From contig CALUYS010000012.1 in NCBI GenBank assembly GCA_944325065.1, positions 1 to 53,826 of the forward strand: a stretch of DNA of 53,826 bases, read 5' to 3'. Source of the stretch: Candidatus Gastranaerophilales bacterium. GTDB lineage: Bacteria; Cyanobacteriota; Vampirovibrionia; Gastranaerophilales; Gastranaerophilaceae. This document shows, one piece after another, positions 42,804-50,971 of the stretch. The translations under genes and the position numbers were made by a program. A model generated the notes under the pieces. The model did not search any database, was not told where the DNA came from, and saw only the letters and a list, made by a program, of their open reading frames with translations. How positions within the stretch are numbered: position 1 is the stretch's first letter; every line of letters begins with the position of its first letter.

Positions 42804-43677
42804 TGACTGTAACTTTCCTACGAAGTTTTTTTATTATAGGTAATTCAGAATTATAAACCTTTTTAACACCATCACCAGAAACCACCGGCACTTGGCGAAT
42901 ATCTCGAACAAGTCTATACAATCCTTGAGGTTCAAGGCTTGCAACTTGATCACTTCCAAACATTGTTCTATCAAGTGTAATATGCCTTTCAACACTGACT
43001 GCTCCATATGCAACAGCCAATACACTTGGCATTACACCACGTTCATGTCCTGAATATCCAATAGGACAGCTATATCGTTCCTTTAATTCTTTTATTACAT
43101 TTAAATTAATTTCATTTAAATCTGTAGGATATGTAGAAGTAGTATGATATAAAACTAGATTATCTTCTCCTAAAATCCTAATGGCGTGATCTATTTGAAA
43201 TAAACTACTCATTCCGGTTGAAAGCAATATAGGCTTATTCTTACTTTTTATATATTTTAATAAATTATCATCCGTTAATGAAGCAGATGCTATTTTATAG
43301 CAAGGAACATTAAATTGCTCAATAAAATCAACAGATGCTTCATCCCAACAAGAAGCAAACCAAATAATATCTTTTTCTTTACAGTATTTATCTATTTCAC
43401 AATAAGCTTCATAATCAAATTCAAGTCCTTCTTTAAGTTGTCTATTAGTATTACCAAAAATACTCTCTCGAGGGATGTCAAGCTCTTCTTTTGTATAAAC
43501 AATATCAATAGTACGCTTTTGAAATTTAACAGCATCACACCCCATTGTTTTAGCAACATCTATCATTTTTTTTGCTATTTCAATCGAACCATTATGGTTT
43601 ATACCTATTTCAGCTATTATAAAACAAGGCTCATTACTACCTATAAATTTTTTCTCTATTTTAACCTTTTTTTCCAT
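42796..43677 (-). CDS. NeuB-family nonulosonic (sialic-acid-like) synthase without SAF domain
   Basis: A 293-residue TIM-barrel enzyme that condenses phosphoenolpyruvate with a sugar to give a nine-carbon sugar acid. Signatures are F-I-I-A-E-I-G-I-N-H-N-G near 19, D-A-V-K-F-Q near 50, and G-Y-S-G-H-E near 207, with E-R-H-I-T-L-D near 230. The usual C-terminal antifreeze-like SAF domain is missing (NeuB proteins are often about 345 residues). A KdsC-like phosphatase follows, so a 9-phosphate product is plausible. No CMP-sugar synthetase is nearby. Confidence 0.88.
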   Translation of the reverse strand: MEKKVKIEKKFIGSNEPCFIIAEIGINHNGSIEIAKKMIDVAKTMGCDAVKFQKRTIDIVYTKEELDIPRESIFGNTNRQLKEGLEFDYEAYCEIDKYCKEKDIIWFASCWDEASVDFIEQFNVPCYKIASASLTDDNLLKYIKSKNKPILLSTGMSSLFQIDHAIRILGEDNLVLYHTTSTYPTDLNEINLNVIKELKERYSCPIGYSGHERGVMPSVLAVAYGAVSVERHITLDRTMFGSDQVASLEPQGLYRLVRDIRQVPVVSGDGVKKVYNSELPIIKKLRRKVTVNV

Positions 43678-43696
43678 TAATATGCTTTTCCTTTAA

Positions 43697-44191
43697 TTAT
43701 AAATATTTATTACATATACGAATAAGCTCATTTAAATCTTCTTTTGTTGATTTATCTTTTTTAATAATAGGTTGTTGTTCTTCTTCTTTTTCTTCACTTT
43801 GATTGTTTATTTTTTTTTGAATATTTTGTTTCTTATTCTCAATTGCACTTTCATTTAGATTTAATTCTTTAATTAATGATATACTTTGTTCGCATACACC
43901 TAAAAGTAATGTTTTCCCATTAATTTCAACTACACATAAACTTTTATTACTTCCCAATGGTAAAGAAGATATAATATTTAATTTATTTTTATCAATTATA
44001 TCGTTTTTTGTATTATTTATCTTTTTTGATGCCACATTTGTTAATTTTTTATAAACATATGCACTAAGATATATTAAACCAATAACAAGTGCAAGCGATA
44101 TAAAAGCCTGAAGAATATATGTAACATCAGGGCTAAATATTATATTTTTTATTATTAATTTAATTTTAGCTAAACTAAAAGCATCTATCAT
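43697..44191 (-). CDS. fliO: FliO-like flagellar export membrane protein
   Basis: A 164-residue protein with one membrane helix at about residues 26-48 and the FliO core I-I-S-S-L-P-L-G-S-N-K-S-L followed by E-I-N-G-K-T-L-L-L-G-V and I-S-L-I-K-E-L. A Lys/Glu-rich tail follows. FliO assists assembly of the FliP-FliQ-FliR export gate. It lies 19 bases upstream of the neuB-like gene and follows ctpA, with no fliP, fliQ or other flagellar gene in view, so it is an orphan here. Related prepilin or type III-like export systems could use a similar protein. Confidence 0.75.
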   Translation of the reverse strand: MIDAFSLAKIKLIIKNIIFSPDVTYILQAFISLALVIGLIYLSAYVYKKLTNVASKKINNTKNDIIDKNKLNIISSLPLGSNKSLCVVEINGKTLLLGVCEQSISLIKELNLNESAIENKKQNIQKKINNQSEEKEEEQQPIIKKDKSTKEDLNELIRICNKYL

Positions 44192-44238
44192 ATAAATTTT
44201 ATTTTAACATATAAAAGTAAGAATATTCAACCTGTTTT

Positions 44239-45492
44239 TTAAGGGATATTCATACAAGTTTTACATTTTAAATTTAAAATATTTTTGGCTTTTTCAAGTT
44301 GTGGGTCTTTATGATTAAGATGGTCTTTATATGTATATTCAATTTTATAATCAGGTACAATACCAACTTTATTAATATCAGTTCCTTTTGGAGTTAAATA
44401 TTTTGCAATTGTCAAGTTTAAACCAGTTCTATTTGGAAGTGGATATATTTTTTGGATCATACCTTTACCAAATGTTTTTTGACCGACTAAAGTTGCAATG
44501 CCATAATCGCTTAAGGCACCTGATAATATTTCAGAAGCACTTGCTGTAGCTCCGTCAACCAAAATAACAGTTGGTTTCTCAACAATTAAATCTTGCCTTT
44601 GTGCATTTAAAGGCATTATTGAACCATTTCTATCCACAACGGATACTATTTCGCCATTTGGAATAAACAAACTTGCTATAAGTAATGCATTTGGCAAAAG
44701 ACCACCTGTATTTCCACGTAAATCAATTATTAAACCTTTTGAATTTTTTGTTTGCTCAATAGCTTGCAAAAAATGTTCAGCTACATTTAATCCAATAAAA
44801 CTTGAAATTTTAATATAACCAATATCATTATTAATCATTTCACTTTCAACACTTTGTATTTCAATTTCACGTCTTTGAATATTGTAGGATATTTTCTTTT
44901 TATCACGTATAAATTCAACACCAACAACACTTCCTATTGGTCCTCGAATAAGTTTTGAAACATCTGCTAAATCTAATCCGTGTACATCTTTACCGTTTAC
45001 TTTTGTCAAAATATCACCTGGTTTTATCCCTGCTTTATTAGCTGGTGTATTTTTTAAAACATCAAGTATCACAATTTTCCCTGAAATTGATGAAATTGTA
45101 ACACCAATACCTGATATTTTTGCATCAATTTCCTCATTTTGAGATTTAAATTCTTCTTCACTCATAAATCTTGAATATTGGTCATTTAAACTAGCAAGCA
45201 TTGTATTAATAGCAACATATGCATCTTCTTGAGTTTTTATTTTATCAATATATCGACTTCTCCAACGATACCAGTCTTGACGATTTAAAGTGGGGTCATA
45301 ATATTTTGATTTTACTAAACGCCAAGTACTTAAATATAAACGTTTTGGATTGTATCTTGCGTTGTTTACAAGTTCAGTTGCATTAATTGAATCGTTATTT
45401 GAAAGTTGGAACATATTTTTAGTTCCAAAATAATTTATAAGCAAAATGGTTAATATCACAATTATTCCAAAATAAATAATTTTTTTAATCAT
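44239..45492 (-). CDS. ctpA: Carboxy-terminal processing protease (S41, CtpA-like)
   Basis: A 417-residue periplasmic protease with a membrane anchor at about residues 5-22, a PDZ domain near 110-190 (G-I-G-V-T-I...A-G-I-K-P-G-D-I-L-T-K-V-N-G) and the S41 catalytic region. The nucleophile is the serine in A-T-A-S-A-S-E-I-L and the base is the lysine in K-T-F-G-K-G-M. CtpA proteases trim C-termini of exported proteins; in cyanobacteria they mature the D1 protein of photosystem II, which is not expected here. The gene heads the run ctpA-fliO-neuB. Confidence 0.93.
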   Translation of the reverse strand: MIKKIIYFGIIVILTILLINYFGTKNMFQLSNNDSINATELVNNARYNPKRLYLSTWRLVKSKYYDPTLNRQDWYRWRSRYIDKIKTQEDAYVAINTMLASLNDQYSRFMSEEEFKSQNEEIDAKISGIGVTISSISGKIVILDVLKNTPANKAGIKPGDILTKVNGKDVHGLDLADVSKLIRGPIGSVVGVEFIRDKKKISYNIQRREIEIQSVESEMINNDIGYIKISSFIGLNVAEHFLQAIEQTKNSKGLIIDLRGNTGGLLPNALLIASLFIPNGEIVSVVDRNGSIMPLNAQRQDLIVEKPTVILVDGATASASEILSGALSDYGIATLVGQKTFGKGMIQKIYPLPNRTGLNLTIAKYLTPKGTDINKVGIVPDYKIEYTYKDHLNHKDPQLEKAKNILNLKCKTCMNIP

Positions 45493-45638
45493 TTGTTTTT
45501 TTTAGCTCCAAACTTCCATTATAGTAAATTATAACTATATTTAATAACGAAAACCATATTAATACAACAGATATTTGATTATGTTAAAAACTAATATTTT
45601 AATGTTTAAAATTATAAATAAAATATTATGCAACAAAT

Positions 45639-45938
45639 TTAAAATCCACCATTTATCAGTGATATTGCATGATTAATTGCATCTTGACTGTTTTGTAAAA
45701 CGTATTCAGTTTGGGGGTTTATTTCATATATCTTTATTTGACGATAAGGTGATGGAATATAGTTATGTTCAATTTTATTTATTGATTGAGCATTTATTGG
45801 TGTTTTTATGTATTCATCATTATTTGTTGAATTTTCAAAAAAACTCTTAGGAAAAGGTGATGGAATATATGACCTTTTAGAATTATATATTTCATTTTTG
45901 TTAGTATTTGTTAAATTTATATTATTAATGTTATTCAT
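45639..45938 (-). CDS. Asn-rich small protein with repeated Y-I-P-S-P motif, unknown
   Basis: A 99-residue protein with two copies of Y-I-P-S-P-[F/Y] (near residues 24 and 63), each followed by a basic/aromatic patch. The N-terminus M-N-N-I-N-N-I-N-L-T-N-T-N-K-N is very Asn-rich like other unknowns here. No membrane helix or known domain. It starts 16 bases after the larger tagged protein's stop, so the two are probably co-expressed. It is not recognised. Confidence 0.55.
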   Translation of the reverse strand: MNNINNINLTNTNKNEIYNSKRSYIPSPFPKSFFENSTNNDEYIKTPINAQSINKIEHNYIPSPYRQIKIYEINPQTEYVLQNSQDAINHAISLINGGF

Positions 45939-45954
45939 AATCGATATTTTAGTT

Positions 45955-47904
45955 TTAACCTTGGTTTGTATATGAACTCATTCTTTGCAGTGCTTCAATT
46001 TTCTGTTGTTGTTTTTGATATTCGATTTGTTTTTTCTTTTCATCAGCTTCATCTAACATTTGAACAAGTAAAGATAGATCTTTATTTATAGCTTCTTGTA
46101 GCTGTGGACTTTGTTGAATAACTTCTCTTAATTCAGGATGTTGAGATAATCTTCCTGCAAGTTCTTTAACAATAATCTGATTTTCTTGGATTCTTTCTTG
46201 TCTTTCCATTATGGCATCTCTTTTAGCAATTTCCGTTTTATCTTTTGGTTTACCAAATAATTTATGAGGGATATATTCAAGAACTTTTGTCTTCTTATCA
46301 TCAATTACAAAAGTACCAATAATGCCTCTGCCAAGACCACCTACTAAGCCTGGAAGTGAATATGTGAATAATTTTTTAATACTACCCAAAAATCCTTGTT
46401 CGACAGGCTTAACATTTCCACGTCCCCAATGACATATATGACCAAGCCATTTAGCAGGGTAATGATACCATTTTAAAGCACCCTTTTCAATCTTTTTCAA
46501 TTCTTTTAAATTTTTATGAGCTTCTGCAAGTGTTGCACCACCAACTTTCCATTTCCCATTTTGAATAGCTTTGCTTGATATCGCATTCGCATTTGGGCCT
46601 TTAAAAATAGTATTATTTATATAATTAGTCTGATCTTGAAGAGCTTGAAATTGTGCTGATGACATTCCAATACCACGAAGTGATGCAAATTTATTTATAA
46701 CATTTATTGAAAAGCCTAAAGTCATTAATGAGCCTATTTCACGGAAAACACTTTCAGCAAGAACTTTACCACGATCTTCTTTGTCAGCAGTTGCTGTTTC
46801 TTCAATTACATTACTTAGAAAATATGCCTGAAGTGCCATTGAACCAAACCATCCCGCTGTATTATTCATTATTGCTTCAGTTGCGTATAATCCTGTTTTT
46901 GCAAGACCTTTGCCTAATTTAGATTTCGCAATATTGTCACGTCCTTGAATTACATCTAATTTATGAAGAGCTGTATCAAAATTACATTTACGACCGGTTA
47001 TTGTTTGTATAACTGTATTCCATAAACAAGATATTTTTTGAGGTAATGTCCTAGCTTTTTTTAAATTTTCAAGTCCACCTTTGCCATAATTCATTGAACC
47101 ATAACACCATTTACCTTTCAAATGTTGTGAATCATATATTTCTCGTATAACTTTTTCAAAATCATCTCGAGCTCCTGAAGCAGAATTGACAGCTTTTGAA
47201 GTTAAATCTTCTAAACTTAAATACTTATCACCACATACCTTTCTAAGACAATTTTCAAGGGCTTCCATTGTAATAGAATTTGCTTTATCTTTTTTGTAAA
47301 AAACACGACCATCACTTTTTCCACCTAAAGGATTTCTAAAAAATACATCAGCAAGTTCATTTATATATTGAGTTGATACCCCTCCTTCCATACTTTTTGC
47401 CAATGAGAAAGTAGCATGACTTTCTTTACCTGGGTCAATAAAGCAGCTAAAAAATGTATTATTTTTCGCCCATTTTCTTATATTAGCTTTCATATTAGAA
47501 TAGCCTGTTGAAATATTATCAGTTAAGTTTTTAAACCATTTAAATCTTTTACCTAATCCATCTATTCCGTTTTTAAAACCATCTGAAATGTTATCGCCGA
47601 TTGATCCAAGAAAGCTTAAATATGTTTTCTTACCATCTCCACTTCTTGCAAGATGATATTCAATGCCTTTACCTGATAACCATAAAAGTCCAAAAGTTCC
47701 TATGCCAATTGCCCACTTAAAAGCAGGTTTTTTAAATAAATTTTTTATACGTTTTGTATTTTCATAGTCTTCAACTTTTTCGACACTTTTTTGTTTCATT
47801 TGATTTAATTTTTGTTCTCGTTCATATCGTTTTGTGTCAGAAGTGTTATCATAGAAACTTGTAAAATTTTGATTTGTGTTTAATCCTGTATAATTAACCG
47901 ACAT
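45955..47904 (-). CDS. Large tagged membrane protein, unknown function
   Basis: A 649-residue protein that is not recognised. The start is M-S-V-N-Y-T-G-L-N-T-N-Q-N-F-T-S-F, resembling the N-terminal tag of the 33.7-36.3 kb proteins. A membrane segment lies near 62-80 (K-W-A-I-G-I-G-T-F-G-L-L-W-L), with further hydrophobic stretches near 350-400 and near 520-540. The C-terminal 90 residues are a charged coiled coil. The start lacks a strong ribosome binding site. It is divergent from the prepilin gene across a 180-base gap. Confidence 0.65.
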   Translation of the reverse strand: MSVNYTGLNTNQNFTSFYDNTSDTKRYEREQKLNQMKQKSVEKVEDYENTKRIKNLFKKPAFKWAIGIGTFGLLWLSGKGIEYHLARSGDGKKTYLSFLGSIGDNISDGFKNGIDGLGKRFKWFKNLTDNISTGYSNMKANIRKWAKNNTFFSCFIDPGKESHATFSLAKSMEGGVSTQYINELADVFFRNPLGGKSDGRVFYKKDKANSITMEALENCLRKVCGDKYLSLEDLTSKAVNSASGARDDFEKVIREIYDSQHLKGKWCYGSMNYGKGGLENLKKARTLPQKISCLWNTVIQTITGRKCNFDTALHKLDVIQGRDNIAKSKLGKGLAKTGLYATEAIMNNTAGWFGSMALQAYFLSNVIEETATADKEDRGKVLAESVFREIGSLMTLGFSINVINKFASLRGIGMSSAQFQALQDQTNYINNTIFKGPNANAISSKAIQNGKWKVGGATLAEAHKNLKELKKIEKGALKWYHYPAKWLGHICHWGRGNVKPVEQGFLGSIKKLFTYSLPGLVGGLGRGIIGTFVIDDKKTKVLEYIPHKLFGKPKDKTEIAKRDAIMERQERIQENQIIVKELAGRLSQHPELREVIQQSPQLQEAINKDLSLLVQMLDEADEKKKQIEYQKQQQKIEALQRMSSYTNQG

Positions 47905-48008
47905 AACTTACCAAACCTTATACTTTAATTCAACTATATAATAAATAAAGTATTTTTTTTAAAATTTATTGCTATTTGTATTATTTATTTCTTAATAAAA
48001 ATTAATAA

Positions 48009-48037
48009 TTTAAAAAGTATATAAAATATGATATAAT
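48009..48037 (+). promoter_or_regulatory. Promoter of the prepilin-like gene
   Basis: TTTAAA (48009-48014) and a perfect TATAAT (48032-48037) are separated by 17 bases. Transcription would start near 48044, followed by an AGGAG ribosome binding site at 48061-48065. Confidence 0.6.
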
Positions 48038-48084
48038 TTCTAACAAATAATTAGAAAAAAAGGAGTTTAAAAAAATGTTGAATA

Positions 48085-50229
48085 ATGTGCAAATCCTCGA
48101 GGGGGGGGGGTAAAAGTGCTTTAAATAAAGGGAGATTAGGTTTCACCTTTGTCGAAGTAATTCTTGTTATGGCTATATTAAGCTTTTTATATATTGTTAC
48201 TACAAAAGTTATTCAACACAATCTTGAAAAAAAAGTGCCAACTTATGTCTATTATCTATACAAAAATTTGGAAAATCAAAATAAGTGGTTATTAGAAAAA
48301 ATTAAAAAAGATAATCCTGATAAGAATGCTGAAGATGTTATAGCTTCTATGGATGCAAAAAGTTATTGCGAAACGTTTGCAAAAGATATAAATACAAGAG
48401 GTAAAAATAATTGTGCTATGTTAGATGATGCAGGTGATCAAGAAATTGTCTATAATTGTAATCGGACATTTAATCATGTTGTAAATTCTGATGGTTCTTT
48501 TTCGGCAACATATAACCCTACATTAAAAGAAAATGAATCGATTAGTGATTATAATTATTGTGATGAAATTAAAAATCTAAACAATTTTACTTGTAGATAT
48601 AAACCTAAAAAAGTATTTAATGAATTAGCAATACCAAATACTGATGAACAATTATATAATTGTACAACTTCGAGTGTTGAAAATATTGAAATCGATAATC
48701 GTAATCCATTAAATATAAAAACTCATTTTAAGTCGACAAACAATATTTATTTTAATATTTTAAAATTTAAAGCACATAAATATAATTTTACTTTAAATGC
48801 TACGCAAGGTGACATATGTAAAGCAAACTTTGCAAATGGAGGATCAGGTTGGGATAATCTTAAAGATAAGATTATTATTTATGACGCTACAAGTTCATCT
48901 GAAGTAAAAGGCTACCATATTTCATATTGTAAGGATGCAATGAATTTATGGAATGATCCAACTAATGAAAATTATAATTTTTCAAATAAAACAAATATAT
49001 CATGTTGTGGTACAACAAAAAATAAAAGTAAGTTATATTTAGGACTACTAACACCTCCAATAAATGGAAAATCAATTATAACATTGCCGAATGGGAGAAG
49101 TTATACAAAAACAAGTAGTACTACAAAAGATTATAAGGTTCAAAACTCTTCAAAGCGTATGACCTTTTATTGGTTTTACTATCGTCCAAGTAATGGTAGA
49201 AATACTGCTATAGTTGATGAAGCTCACCATTCATATCAACCACAAAAGTCAAGTGGGACTTCATGGACATATTATAGAAAAAAAAGTGAGTATAGAAATT
49301 TAGCAAGTGCTCTTGCTTCTGCTCCACTAAATTTAACGTCAGATTCACCACTAAAAGTTTATGCGAATGCCGCTTTTGCATATAACTATTCACCGCTAAC
49401 GTCTAAGCGCATTGATGTTGCGAATGTTGCTTATAGAAGATTTAGATATTATTATCAATTTGGTAATATGAGTGATTATTTAAATTCTCCTTGTCAAACG
49501 TATTTGAATTTTTTAAAGAAAGCTATTGATTATAAAGTATGGGAAAATAAAACTTTTGAAACAAATCCCCAAGTTGTTTCCTCAACATTTGAAAACGTTG
49601 ATACCTTTAAATTTCAAAATTCTATAATATTTAAAGCCAATAATGATACTGCACTTAAAAATAGTCTTGTTAATCAATATAATAAATGGACAAATTATTT
49701 TAAACAATCAGGTCAAAAAGTTGAAGCAAAAAAAGCTTTATCAAATAAAATATATAATGAAAATGATTCATTTAATTATGAAAAAAACAATCACATTATC
49801 TATGTATCAATTGATACTCCATTTGAAAAAGGCGAAATGAACAAAAACATTTTTGCTTTCGAGCAATTTGAGGACAGAATTATTCCTGTTGGATATTTAG
49901 CAAACAATTCAAATACACCCTTAAAATTTGATGTAATAACCCGTAATCCTAAAACATTTAAAATAGAAAAAGTTAATTATTATGAAGGTATGGAAAAAAG
50001 GCCACTAACCTTTTGTGAAGCAATGAGTTATACAGGAGAGGAATTTTCACCATATTGTGGATGTCGATGGCCCTCATCTGGAGTCTTAGTAACTGGTCCC
50101 AATGGAAAAGGAAATCCTACTTATTATAGAGAAAATGGTGATGGATACCCCCAAAAAATAAAACTTTGTGATAATAATTTTGGTTGTATAATTCGTCCTG
50201 TTAAACCTAGTTCGGGTGGTTGGTTTTAA
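48085..50229 (+). CDS. Large type IV prepilin-like surface protein with a G10 tract at its start
   Basis: A 714-residue protein with a class III signal: basic leader ending G-R-L-G, then F-T-F-V-E-V-I-L-V-M-A-I, with Glu at +5 after the expected cleavage at G19/F20. The rest is a large, Cys-rich, Tyr- and Asn-rich exported region, unlike the 130-200 residue major pilins, and may act as a tip or adhesin pilin. The best-placed start is the ATG at 48075, nine bases after AGGAG, but the run of ten G (48101-48110) puts it out of frame and it stops at 48111. The ATG at 48085 is in frame but lies 19 bases from AGGAG. Confidence 0.8.
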   Translation: MCKSSRGGGKSALNKGRLGFTFVEVILVMAILSFLYIVTTKVIQHNLEKKVPTYVYYLYKNLENQNKWLLEKIKKDNPDKNAEDVIASMDAKSYCETFAKDINTRGKNNCAMLDDAGDQEIVYNCNRTFNHVVNSDGSFSATYNPTLKENESISDYNYCDEIKNLNNFTCRYKPKKVFNELAIPNTDEQLYNCTTSSVENIEIDNRNPLNIKTHFKSTNNIYFNILKFKAHKYNFTLNATQGDICKANFANGGSGWDNLKDKIIIYDATSSSEVKGYHISYCKDAMNLWNDPTNENYNFSNKTNISCCGTTKNKSKLYLGLLTPPINGKSIITLPNGRSYTKTSSTTKDYKVQNSSKRMTFYWFYYRPSNGRNTAIVDEAHHSYQPQKSSGTSWTYYRKKSEYRNLASALASAPLNLTSDSPLKVYANAAFAYNYSPLTSKRIDVANVAYRRFRYYYQFGNMSDYLNSPCQTYLNFLKKAIDYKVWENKTFETNPQVVSSTFENVDTFKFQNSIIFKANNDTALKNSLVNQYNKWTNYFKQSGQKVEAKKALSNKIYNENDSFNYEKNNHIIYVSIDTPFEKGEMNKNIFAFEQFEDRIIPVGYLANNSNTPLKFDVITRNPKTFKIEKVNYYEGMEKRPLTFCEAMSYTGEEFSPYCGCRWPSSGVLVTGPNGKGNPTYYRENGDGYPQKIKLCDNNFGCIIRPVKPSSGGWF
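48101..48110 (+). repeat. Poly-G tract (ten G) near the prepilin start codon
   Basis: Ten consecutive G lie 26 bases after the ATG at 48075. In so AT-rich a genome a run of this kind is extraordinary. With nine or twelve G the ATG at 48075 is in frame with the prepilin signal; with ten it meets a TAA straight after the tract. This is the pattern of a contingency (phase-variable) locus. Confidence 0.85.
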
Positions 50230-50254
50230 AGAATCATATTAAAAAATTAATACA

Positions 50255-50288
50255 AAATATGGCAATGCATTATCACATTGCCATATTT
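50255..50288. terminator. Bidirectional terminator between prepilin and SLOG gene
   Basis: AAATATGGCAATG (50255-50267) pairs perfectly with CATTGCCATATTT (50276-50288), 13 base pairs with an 8-base loop. The A-rich left and T-rich right ends give short U-runs in both directions, so it can end the prepilin and the convergent SLOG gene transcripts. Confidence 0.8.
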
Positions 50289-50307
50289 ATTATAACTATA
50301 TTAAATA

Positions 50308-50868
50308 TTAATCTAAATAGAATACAGTAACAACTTTATGACTTTCTTCAGCGTGTTCAATAGCTTTATGAAGTGTAGAAGAAGTGTGAGAAAGGAAACA
50401 TATAAGCTGTTGACAATCATCAATAATTTCACGATTACATATGCGAGAAGCATCCGCTAAAGTCATCATAGCTCTATCAGCGTGTTCTATTATATTTGGG
50501 ACGCCAATAAGTTGATCTTGAACATCAGAAGGTTGTTGCCCGATTGTTTGAGGCAAAATAACTTTTAAACGACTTGGATTTGATTTCATAGCACCACGAA
50601 TAACAGCAGCATTAGTACCACTTGAACCTCCTGAAGTAATAATTGAATTACCCTGACGAATTAACGCTGTGGCAAGCATTTCAATAATTTGTTGATGAGT
50701 TATAGTTAAATTACGACTACCTATTATAGCAATTTTTTTAGCTTGTTGTTGAATAGTTGCTAACTCAAAAGCAAGTTCATCAAAAGTATTGGCATCTTCT
50801 TGTGAAACTGTATCCAAATCACTTATTGGTACCATAATTGAAGGTTTATTTTCTTTCTCATCAGCCAT
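50308..50868 (-). CDS. SLOG/DprA-like Rossmann-fold protein
   Basis: A 186-residue protein with a DprA-like fold: K-I-A-I-I-G-S-R-N-L-T near residue 44, then L-I-R-Q-G-N-S-I-I-T-S-G-G-S-S-G-T-N near 70-87, the nucleotide- or DNA-binding turn of the SLOG/LOG superfamily. It has no DprA C-terminal winged helix, so it is shorter than true DprA. Stand-alone homologues are common in cyanobacteria and are annotated as recombination mediator-like, but the function is not settled. It stands alone, convergent with the prepilin gene. Confidence 0.8.
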   Translation of the reverse strand: MADEKENKPSIMVPISDLDTVSQEDANTFDELAFELATIQQQAKKIAIIGSRNLTITHQQIIEMLATALIRQGNSIITSGGSSGTNAAVIRGAMKSNPSRLKVILPQTIGQQPSDVQDQLIGVPNIIEHADRAMMTLADASRICNREIIDDCQQLICFLSHTSSTLHKAIEHAEESHKVVTVFYLD

Positions 50869-50971
50869 ACGTTAATTTTCCTATCCTTTATTCTTTCACT
50901 ATAAAATCAAAACAAATAATTTTTTTATACTATAATATATATTAAAATACTATTATTTTGGGAAATTGTCA

